Made by a program: the position numbers and the translations under genes. Of a DNA stretch of 6,926 nt, positions 1 to 4,960 are shown in pieces. The stretch is taken from assembly GCA_046760785.1 (NCBI GenBank), contig JBHIET010000119.1:1-6926 (forward strand). Reading direction: 5' to 3'. Position 1 is the first letter of the stretch; every line of letters starts with the position of its first letter. The notes under the pieces are model-generated. The model worked only from the letters and a program-made list of their open reading frames with translations, had not been told where the DNA came from and ran no database searches. The DNA is from JBHIET01 sp046760785. Its GTDB lineage: Bacteria > Chloroflexota > Anaerolineae > B4-G1.

Positions 1-74
1 TGGGCGGTACAAGACTTGAACTTGTGACCTCCACGATGTCAACGTGGCGCTCTGGCCATCTGAGCTAACCGCCC
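1..74 (-). tRNA. tRNA-Val, anticodon GAC
   Basis: The reverse strand folds into a complete 74-nt cloverleaf. The acceptor stem is GGGCGGT/ACCGCCC, the D stem GCTC/GAGC has a GG-containing loop, and the anticodon stem is CCACG/CGTGG with loop TTGACAT. The T stem is ACAAG/CTTGT with loop TTCAAGT. The anticodon is GAC (plus positions 38-40), which reads the valine codon GUC, and the discriminator base is A, as usual for valine tRNAs. The window begins exactly at the discriminator, so whether CCA is encoded cannot be seen. A strong promoter lies just upstream, with a predicted start about 5 nt before the mature 5' end. Confidence 0.96.
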
Positions 75-85
75 CAGGTGTCTAG

Positions 86-114
86 ATTATACCACCTCGA
101 TCGCCATTTTGCAA
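86..114 (-). promoter_or_regulatory. Promoter of tRNA-Val (shares its -35 with the holB promoter)
   Basis: Read on the minus strand: TTGCAA (114-109), a 17-nt spacer, then a perfect TATAAT (91-86) preceded by TGG, which makes an extended -10. The predicted start is near 79, about 5 nt before the tRNA. The -35 hexamer is its own reverse complement and also sits exactly 17 nt from a -10 on the other strand. This is a pattern match, not a mapped start. Confidence 0.8.
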
Positions 115-137
115 GGGATACCCCATTGTGCTACAAT
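109..137 (+). promoter_or_regulatory. Promoter of holB (extended -10, leaderless)
   Basis: TTGCAA (109-114), a 17-nt spacer, then TACAAT (132-137) preceded by TGC, giving an extended -10. The predicted transcription start is about 144-146, which coincides with the ATG at 146. No Shine-Dalgarno sequence is present, so the mRNA should be leaderless or nearly so. This also excludes the in-frame GTG at 128, which lies upstream of the predicted transcription start. Confidence 0.75.
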
Positions 138-145
138 GCTACCCG

Positions 146-1138
146 ATGAAAACAAACACCACTTGGGGCATCGTGGGGCACAAATGGGCTGTGGGGGTCC
201 TGCGCCGGGCCGTGGCCTCCGGCAGCGTGTCCCACGCCTATCTCATCACCGGTCCGCCGGGCGTGGGCAAGACGACGCTGGCGCGGGCGTTGGCCGCCGC
301 CCTGTTGTGCCAGGGTGAGGGAGACCCCCCTTGCTCCGCGTGCCGCGCCTGCCGCCTGGTCACCAGCGGCAATCACCCCGACCTGCATATCGTCGCCTCC
401 GAACGACCCGGTGCGAGCCTCAAGATTGATCAGGTGCGCGACCTTCAGCGCCAACTTGCCCTCACCCCGGTCGAGGCCCGCTGGCGGGTGGCCATCCTGC
501 GCCGCTTCGAGGAGGCCACCACCTCCGCCGCCAATGCGCTGCTCAAGACCCTGGAGGAGCCCCCACCCTACGTCGTGCTCGCCGTCCTGACCAGCGACGC
601 CGACCGCCTCCTGCCCACCATCGTCTCCCGCTGCCAACAGGTGCCCTTGCGCCCACTGTCCGTACCGGTGATGCAACAGGCCCTGGTCGAGCGCTGGCAC
701 GCGGAACCGGAGCAGGCCGAACTCCTGGCCCATCTTTCGGGCGGACGGCTGGGCTGGGCGGTGCGCGCCCTCGAGGACAGCGCGGCCCTTCAGCGCCGCA
801 CACAGCGCCTGGACGATCTAGACCGCCTCCTGGGTGCTTCCATCACCGAGCGCTTCCGCTACGCCGAAAAGCTGGCCCGCGCTCCCGTCGCCACACAGGA
901 GACGCTCGACATGTGGATCGGCTGGTGGCGCGATGTGCTGCTGCTGGCCGCCGGGGCGGACGCGCCGCTGACCAACGTGGATCGCCAGAGCGCACTGCGC
1001 GACCACGCCCGTCGCTTCGGGGTGGAACGGAGCGAGGCCGTGGTGGAGGCCCTGCGCAGCGCCGCCGACCGGCTGAAGCGCAACGCCAACCCGCGCCTCA
1101 CGCTGGAGGTGCTGATGCTCGACCTGCCCCGCCCGTAG
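146..1138 (+). CDS. holB: DNA polymerase III subunit delta' (clamp-loader AAA+ protein)
   Basis: This is the delta' subunit of the replicative clamp loader, which helps load the sliding clamp onto primed DNA. The 330-residue product has the expected order: Walker A GPPGVGKT (residues 36-43); a four-cysteine zinc module at C55, C63, C66 and C69 (C-x7-C-x2-C-x2-C); the ANALLKTLEEPP block (residues 129-140); and the clamp-loader SRC motif (161-163) that supplies an arginine finger to a neighbouring subunit. The C-terminal helical part ends with a conserved NPRLTLE segment. The Walker B position reads ILRRFEE: two arginines replace the acidic pair. With an intact P-loop but no Walker B acids, it may bind nucleotide but probably hydrolyses it poorly, which fits delta' rather than the DnaX gamma/tau subunit. 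The start at ATG 146 is chosen from the promoter geometry; GTG 128 would add six residues without a ribosome site. The TAG stop lies inside an intergenic repeat. Confidence 0.93.
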   Translation: MKTNTTWGIVGHKWAVGVLRRAVASGSVSHAYLITGPPGVGKTTLARALAAALLCQGEGDPPCSACRACRLVTSGNHPDLHIVASERPGASLKIDQVRDLQRQLALTPVEARWRVAILRRFEEATTSAANALLKTLEEPPPYVVLAVLTSDADRLLPTIVSRCQQVPLRPLSVPVMQQALVERWHAEPEQAELLAHLSGGRLGWAVRALEDSAALQRRTQRLDDLDRLLGASITERFRYAEKLARAPVATQETLDMWIGWWRDVLLLAAGADAPLTNVDRQSALRDHARRFGVERSEAVVEALRSAADRLKRNANPRLTLEVLMLDLPRP

Positions 1139-1188
1139 GGGCAGGTCTTGCACCTGCCCACGGGGCGACCGCAAGGGTTCGCCCCTAC
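1135..1188. repeat. 54-bp compound palindrome at the holB 3' end
   Basis: An outer inverted repeat GTAGGGGC (1135-1142) / GCCCCTAC (1181-1188) encloses two hairpins. The first is GGGCAGGT/ACCTGCCC (1139-1146 and 1152-1159) with loop CTTGC. The second is GGGGCGA/TCGCCCC (1162-1168 and 1179-1185), with a further CC/GG pairing across one bulged T. The arms overlap, so the RNA can form either two side hairpins or a partly closed outer stem. It looks like a REP/MITE-type interspersed element. It has no T-tract, but could slow or terminate transcription arriving from holB. The holB stop codon TAG (1136-1138) is the second to fourth base of the element. Confidence 0.8.
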
Positions 1189-1283
1189 CCAACCCGCCCC
1201 GGCCGTGGCGCGAGACTCGCGAACGCGTCTTTCGCGTGATTTCGCGACCTTCGCGATCCAGAGCCCCTCGCACGATGCTAACC

Positions 1284-1308
1284 CCTTGACTGCGCTCAGG
1301 GCAGGCCG
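1284..1308. repeat. GCTCAGG interspersed repeat, copy 1
   Basis: The core CCCCTTGACTGCGCTCAGGG can form a small hairpin: CCCTTGA pairs with TCAGGG apart from one bulged T. It matches copy 2 at about 20 of 25 positions. Repeats of this general type occur in many environmental bacterial genomes; copy number here needs the full genome. Confidence 0.5.
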
Positions 1309-1355
1309 CCGTACTCATAGCCAAACCTCGGTTCTCGCCACCAGTGACTGCGCTT

Positions 1356-1380
1356 CCCCTCAACTCCGCTCAGGACAAGC
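1356..1380. repeat. GCTCAGG interspersed repeat, copy 2 (decayed)
   Basis: The core CCCCTCAACTCCGCTCAGGA aligns with copy 1, about 72 bp away in the same orientation. About five of 25 bases differ, and the substitutions break most of the hairpin. Confidence 0.45.
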
Positions 1381-1398
1381 GCGCGGATTCACCGGCAT

Positions 1399-1429
1399 GA
1401 CAGATGACAAAAGACAGATGACAGATGAC
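1399..1429. repeat. Short tandem repeat of GACAGATGAC
   Basis: Three copies of GACAGATGAC lie at 1399-1408, 1413-1422 and 1420-1429. The last two overlap with a 7-bp period, and an AAAA interrupts the first two. The tract directly abuts the stop codon of the minus-strand caspase gene (1430-1432), so it forms the start of that gene's 3' untranslated region. Confidence 0.7.
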
Positions 1430-3181
1430 TTATGGAGAGCCCCTGGCGCAACGAAACCCCACGTTGACGCCCCAGTCGCCGGGGCGGGCCCTGCCGCGGT
1501 AGGCGCAGCGGGCGTTGACCTGGCCGCCGTACCAGGAGCCGCCCCGCAGCACCCGACTACCTCCTACCACTAAATTCTCCCGTCCGTCGCCCGGATCGTA
1601 GGGGTAAGGCTCGTACAAACTGCTGCACCACTCCCACACGTTGCCGGCCATATCGGCGCAGCCGTAGGGACTGTCCCCCTGGGGCGAATACCGGCCCACC
1701 GGCGTGGTATCGCCGACGTTAGCGTCAAAGTTGCACAACCCGGCCGTGGGCGGCCCGTCCCCCCAGGGATAAATCCGGCCGTCGGCCCCCCGCGCGGCCT
1801 TCTCCCACTCGGCCTCCGTCGGCAGGCGGAAGTTTTCGCCCGTCTCCCGGCTCAACCACTCGCAGAAGGCGATGGCGTCGCGCCACGAGACGTAGATCAC
1901 CGGATGGTTTTCTTCGCCCGAGGGAATCTCGCCCTTCTTCCAGAGTTCTGGCGCTCTGTGTTTCGTCGCCCTCACGAAAGCGGCATACTGCGCGTTCGTC
2001 ACCGGATACTTGCCGATGTAGAACTCGGAGAGGTGGACGGTGTGCTGGGGTTGTTCGCCGTCGTGGGCGTCTTCGTCTTTCGCCGGGTCGCTGCCCATGA
2101 GGAATTCGCCGGCCGGGACGCGCACCAGTTCGAGGTGGATGGGGGAGGTGATGGTGAGCAGGTCGGGCCTGGGTTCGGGCTTCTCGGCAACGACGGTAGG
2201 CGGTTGCCTGGCGGGCACGATTACCGGAGGAACGCCCAGCGCACCGGCGGCCGCGCCACGCACGGCGGGATTCTCGTCCTCCCGGCTCAAGCGCTCCAGT
2301 TCGGCGCGCGCAGCGGCGGCCAGGGCCTTGTCCTGCCCCCGGCTCAATTGGGCCAGTTCGCCCACGGCCGCCAGCCGGGCGGAGTAAGCGGTGGAGGCCA
2401 GGGCTGCGGTGACCCAGCCCGGCAGCGAAACCTCGGGAGCGGGACTGCGGGCGATGATGATGCGGCCCTCCACCTTCTGCGCCCACTTCTGGGGCGTCTG
2501 CCTGGTGAGGCCGCTGGTGACGACCTGCTCGTAGACGTAATCGTACAGTTCGTCCAGCGAGATCCGGCCGTCGCCATTCAGGTCGGCCGCGCCGGTGCGG
2601 AGACCTTGCACGAGGAAGTGGGTGAACACGGACTCCGTGGCCTCGCCCAGCAGTTTGTCCCCCTCCCAGGCGTACTCGACGGCGTTGCTGGCGGTCAGGA
2701 TCACGCGGCCATAGCCGCTGCCCGCGAAGGCCTCTTCTGTGCCTGCGCTACCGCCCAGGCCGGCCTTGGCGCCCGCAAAGGCGCCGCTGTGACAACAGTC
2801 GAGTATCACGACCTTGCGCTGCGAGCCGCTCCTGTCTATCTGCCTGCGCAGGAAGGCGGCGCTGAGCGCCGTCGCGCCGACGAAGTCCATCTCCGTGTCC
2901 CTGGTCGCCAGGTACAGGGCGCCCTCGTCTCTGATGCCGTGGCCGGAGTAGTACAGCAGGAGCAGGTCGCCTCTCCTCCGGCGATGGTACAGGTGGGCAA
3001 TTTTCCGGCGCAGCACCGGCTCCGTCTCGTCCACGAGCGGCGTGACCTCGAAGCCGCCGATGGCCGGATCGCTCAGCACTTCGGCCAGCGCCTCGGCATC
3101 GCGGCCGGGCGTTTTCAAGCGGGACAGTTTCGGGTCGTCGAACTCGCTGTTGGCGATGATCAGGGCCAGACGGTCGGACAT
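1430..3181 (-). CDS. Caspase-like protease with EF-hand loop, HEAT-like region and FGE/C-type-lectin-fold domain
   Basis: This 583-residue protein has an N-terminal caspase (peptidase C14) domain, residues about 1-245. The catalytic histidine is H81 in YYSGHG and the catalytic cysteine C130 in LDCCHSG. Inside the domain is a canonical 12-residue EF-hand loop, DLNGDGRISLDE (200-211), suggesting calcium binding. Residues about 258-316 are alanine/leucine-rich and HEAT-like, followed by a proline-rich linker. Residues 348-580 form an FGE-sulfatase/SUMF1-type domain (VPAGEFLMGS, YPVTNAQYAAF, FRLPTEAEWEKAARG, DMAGNVWEW, LRGGSW, NVGFR). The paired active-site cysteines of true formylglycine-generating enzymes are not seen after RGGS, so this domain more likely binds ligand than oxidises cysteine. 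Its C-terminus resembles the variable region of retroelement-diversified proteins. The gene starts 4 bp after the EACC1-like gene with no clear ribosome site of its own, so it is probably coupled. Probable role: a proteolytic effector of a cell-death or immune-type system; its substrate is unknown. Confidence 0.93.
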   Translation of the reverse strand: MSDRLALIIANSEFDDPKLSRLKTPGRDAEALAEVLSDPAIGGFEVTPLVDETEPVLRRKIAHLYHRRRRGDLLLLYYSGHGIRDEGALYLATRDTEMDFVGATALSAAFLRRQIDRSGSQRKVVILDCCHSGAFAGAKAGLGGSAGTEEAFAGSGYGRVILTASNAVEYAWEGDKLLGEATESVFTHFLVQGLRTGAADLNGDGRISLDELYDYVYEQVVTSGLTRQTPQKWAQKVEGRIIIARSPAPEVSLPGWVTAALASTAYSARLAAVGELAQLSRGQDKALAAAARAELERLSREDENPAVRGAAAGALGVPPVIVPARQPPTVVAEKPEPRPDLLTITSPIHLELVRVPAGEFLMGSDPAKDEDAHDGEQPQHTVHLSEFYIGKYPVTNAQYAAFVRATKHRAPELWKKGEIPSGEENHPVIYVSWRDAIAFCEWLSRETGENFRLPTEAEWEKAARGADGRIYPWGDGPPTAGLCNFDANVGDTTPVGRYSPQGDSPYGCADMAGNVWEWCSSLYEPYPYDPGDGRENLVVGGSRVLRGGSWYGGQVNARCAYRGRARPGDWGVNVGFRCARGSP

Positions 3182-3185
3182 GGTA

Positions 3186-3560
3186 CTACTGTGCGGTCAG
3201 TTTCTCCACCAACTCCACCAACTCGGCCTGAGACAGTTTCTTCTCCGGCGTGAACTCGACTTCCAACCCGGCGGGCGTCTTGATCTTGACCCTGCGGCTC
3301 TCGCCGCGCAGCGACCAGGCTTGCAGGAAATCAATCAGTTTGGGGAGGAAGGCGGGCACCACGGCAAGAGCCAGCGCGCCCAGCGTGAATGCGTCTCCCT
3401 TGGCGCCTTCCGGCAAGACTCCACCGGAGGCCCGTTCGACGGACTCGGCGCCCAACTCGCGCAGGTCGCGTAGCAGGCGGCGGGTCAGTCCGTCGAGCCT
3501 TTCGGGGTCGGCATCCTCTTCGGCGACGGTCAGGTGAAGTTGGATCTCGGTCGAGGTCAT
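3186..3560 (-). CDS. EACC1-like effector-associated constant component, membrane-linked
   Basis: This small 124-residue protein has three parts. The N-terminus (1-45) has strand/helix character and contains the phrase RLLRDLRELGAESVERA. A SKG-like turn, EGAKGDA (51-57), precedes one hydrophobic segment (about 58-80). A C-terminal strand region follows (VKIKTPAGLEVEFTPE), then a short helix. This layout matches what is known of effector-associated constant component 1 (EACC1) proteins, which are encoded beside caspase, trypsin and other effectors in bacterial conflict systems. The assignment is by recalled family pattern, without a search. It is the first gene of the unit: a strong ribosome site GGAGGTGAT lies 6 nt before the ATG, and a promoter lies about 40 nt upstream. 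The caspase gene follows after 4 bp. It may anchor or hold the protease in check at the membrane, which is inference. Confidence 0.75.
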   Translation of the reverse strand: MTSTEIQLHLTVAEEDADPERLDGLTRRLLRDLRELGAESVERASGGVLPEGAKGDAFTLGALALAVVPAFLPKLIDFLQAWSLRGESRRVKIKTPAGLEVEFTPEKKLSQAELVELVEKLTAQ

Positions 3561-3604
3561 GTATCAATCACCTCCAGCACACAGGGGGTTGGATCACCGG
3601 GGTG

Positions 3605-3633
3605 AGTATAGCATGAGTGTTTGGAGAGGGCAA
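3605..3633 (-). promoter_or_regulatory. Promoter of the EACC1-caspase unit
   Basis: Read on the minus strand: TTGCCC (3633-3628), a 17-nt spacer, then TATACT (3610-3605) preceded by TGC, giving an extended -10. The predicted start is near 3598, leaving a leader of about 38 nt that carries the GGAGGTGAT ribosome site. It lies just past the hairpin that ends the PHP gene, so the pair can be expressed apart from the upstream genes. Confidence 0.7.
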
Positions 3634-3638
3634 ACGGG

Positions 3639-3663
3639 AGCGCCGCCGTGAGCAGGCGGCGCT
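3639..3663 (-). terminator. Hairpin terminator after the PHP gene
   Basis: A perfect 9-bp GC-rich stem, AGCGCCGCC (3639-3647) and GGCGGCGCT (3655-3663), has a 7-nt loop and lies about 30 nt past the PHP stop codon. On the minus strand it is followed by CCCGTTTGCCC, so the T-tract is weak; termination may be incomplete. Confidence 0.65.
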
Positions 3664-3692
3664 AGGTTGCAAGCCCGCCCAGCAGCAGATCT

Positions 3693-4559
3693 TCAGGCTG
3701 GTGCTGGCGGCACCGGTGTGGCCTGTCCGGCCGTCTCCCGCAGCCGCTCGACGCACTCCAGCGGCACGTAGACCGAGCCCAACGGCGCGCCCTCGCTGCT
3801 GCCCGGCCCGTGGAAGTCGGTGCCGCCGGTGGCGAGCAACCCGTATTCCCGGCACAATTCCAGCAGCATCTCGATTTCCTCGGGCGAGTGGCCGGGGTAA
3901 TACACCTCCACTCCACGCAGCCCATAGCCCACGAACTCCGGTATGCGCTCCACCGCCGCCGGTCCGGAGTGTGAGGGGTGAGCGAGCACCGGCACCCCTC
4001 CGGCCTCGATGATCGCCTGGATCACCTCGGGTGGGATCAGCCGCAGGCGAGGGACGTAGGCCGGGCCACCGTTGGCGATGAACCGATCGAAGGCTTCTTG
4101 CATCGTCTTGACATAGCCCCGATTGAGCAACGCTCGCGCCACGTGAGGACGCCCGACGCTTTCGCCGCTGGCCAACGCCCGCACCTCCTCCCACTCCAGA
4201 GGCATCCCCATCTCGCTCAGTCGCTGGACCATCTTGCGAGCCCGGCCCACCCGCGCATCCCGCATCGCTTGCAGCTTCTCGCGCAGCGGGCGGTTCTCCG
4301 GGTCCACGTAATAGCCCAGAAAATGCAGGTCGCCCCACGCGCCCTCGGAGTTGACTTCCACGCCAGCGATGACCTCCAGCCCGGTGCCGACTGCTGCTTG
4401 CTGGGCCTCCGCCACCCCGCCCAGCGTATCGTGGTCCGTGAGCGCGATCACGGCCAACCCGCGTTCCAGCGACAAATAAACAACCTCCGACGGAGTGAAC
4501 ACGCCGTCGGAGGTCGTGCTATGAATATGCAGGTCTACTCGGCTGTGATGCTGGTCCAT
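3693..4559 (-). CDS. PHP-domain metal-dependent phosphoesterase (RNase AM / 3',5'-nucleoside bisphosphate phosphatase type)
   Basis: This is a 288-residue cytosolic PHP-superfamily hydrolase of the TrpH/YciV group, whose characterised members hydrolyse 3',5'-nucleoside bisphosphates or trim RNA 5' ends using two to three metal ions. The motifs are complete: DLHIHSTTSDG (residues 9-19; H11, H13, D18), TDHD (41-44), E68 in GVEVN, H79, the RPHVA motif with H139, AHPSH (193-197), and TDFHG (247-251; D248, H250). Length is typical. The ATG at 4559 lies inside the 3' end of the spoVS-family gene, giving a 25-bp overlap in another frame. No other start codon is available before the first metal motif and there is no good ribosome site, so translational coupling is likely. 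The last residues (TPVPPAPA) are a low-complexity tail. Exact substrate is inferred only. Confidence 0.92.
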   Translation of the reverse strand: MDQHHSRVDLHIHSTTSDGVFTPSEVVYLSLERGLAVIALTDHDTLGGVAEAQQAAVGTGLEVIAGVEVNSEGAWGDLHFLGYYVDPENRPLREKLQAMRDARVGRARKMVQRLSEMGMPLEWEEVRALASGESVGRPHVARALLNRGYVKTMQEAFDRFIANGGPAYVPRLRLIPPEVIQAIIEAGGVPVLAHPSHSGPAAVERIPEFVGYGLRGVEVYYPGHSPEEIEMLLELCREYGLLATGGTDFHGPGSSEGAPLGSVYVPLECVERLRETAGQATPVPPAPA

Positions 4560-4837
4560 TCGGTTTGGGTGCTGATCTCTCGTTTCTCAATGCTCAGCCG
4601 CACCGCTGTCCTCTCCTGATCATCAATCATCACCTCGACGAACGACGGGATGCAGATGATGTCAATCCCATCCAGTTCCAGGTAACCACGGGCGATGATC
4701 ACCGCCTTTATCGCCTGATTAACCGCCCCGGCACCAATGGCCTGCACATCCACGTGCCCCCTCTCTCGCATCACGCCTGCGATGGCACCAGCCACCGCCG
4801 TCGAGCGAGAACTGACCGCAACCTTGATGATGTCCAT
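4535..4837 (-). CDS. spoVS: Stage V sporulation protein S (SpoVS) family protein
   Basis: This 100-residue protein matches the SpoVS family over residues 1-86: KVAVSSRSTAVAGAIAGVMR, then VQAIGAGAVNQAIKAVIIARGYL, then DIICIPSFVEVMIDDQERTAVRLSIE. The family has an Alba-like fold and is thought to bind nucleic acid. It acts in late sporulation in Bacillus but is also found in bacteria that do not sporulate, so it does not show that this organism makes spores. Most members stop near residue 86; the extra 13 or so residues here (REISTQTEWTSITAE) run over the start of the PHP gene. A ribosome site AGGAGG (4844-4849) sits 6 nt before the ATG. A candidate promoter lies about 90 nt upstream, past the ubiD stop. 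Confidence 0.92.
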   Translation of the reverse strand: MDIIKVAVSSRSTAVAGAIAGVMRERGHVDVQAIGAGAVNQAIKAVIIARGYLELDGIDIICIPSFVEVMIDDQERTAVRLSIEKREISTQTEWTSITAE

Positions 4838-4924
4838 TGTATTCCTCCTCGCGCTTCCTTGGCCTTCGAATCCATCAATAACCCGCCCTATCTTGGATGG
4901 GTTTTATCGGTGCGGTTCAATATT

Positions 4925-4953
4925 ATCATACACCAAAACGGGTCGTCGTGCAA
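4925..4953 (-). promoter_or_regulatory. Candidate promoter of spoVS-PHP
   Basis: Read on the minus strand: TTGCAC (4953-4948), a 17-nt spacer, then TATGAT (4930-4925) within an AT-rich patch. The predicted start is near 4918, giving a leader of about 80 nt. It begins 8 nt past the ubiD stop codon, and I see no terminator between them, so read-through from ubiD is also possible. Confidence 0.5.
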
Positions 4954-4960
4954 GCGGTCT

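Larger units (their letters stand above)
1189..1429. other. Convergent intergenic spacer with degenerate repeats
   Basis: This non-coding stretch lies between the 3' ends of holB and the caspase gene. It holds a segment rich in TCGCG words (about 1208-1258), two diverged copies of a GCTCAGG-type repeat (1284-1380) and a short tandem tract next to the caspase stop (1399-1429). Open frames crossing it have no start signal and no protein-like composition. I see no RNA gene. Confidence 0.6.

Noticed and set aside
1..74. tRNA-Val as an attachment site for an integrated element
   Set aside because: No integrase gene or direct repeat of the tRNA 3' end is visible, and the sequence 3' of the tRNA lies outside the window.
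128..145. GTG 128 as the holB start
   Set aside because: It lies upstream of the predicted transcription start and has no ribosome site.
1399..1429. Repeats as a CRISPR array
   Set aside because: The units are 10 bp, partly overlapping and without spacers of CRISPR size; no cas genes are present.
1148..1573. Open frame across the convergent spacer and the caspase 3' end
   Set aside because: It is composed of intergenic repeats and antisense sequence and has no start signal.
1904..3253. A 449-codon open frame antisense to the caspase gene
   Set aside because: It has no ribosome site, its translation is low-complexity glycine/valine/arginine-rich with no recognisable motif, and the opposite strand encodes clear caspase and FGE motifs. 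It is a GC-rich shadow.
4838..4960. A terminator or riboswitch between ubiD and spoVS
   Set aside because: Only a weak 5-bp AACCC/GGGTT pairing with a large loop is visible; there is no T-tract and no recognisable aptamer.
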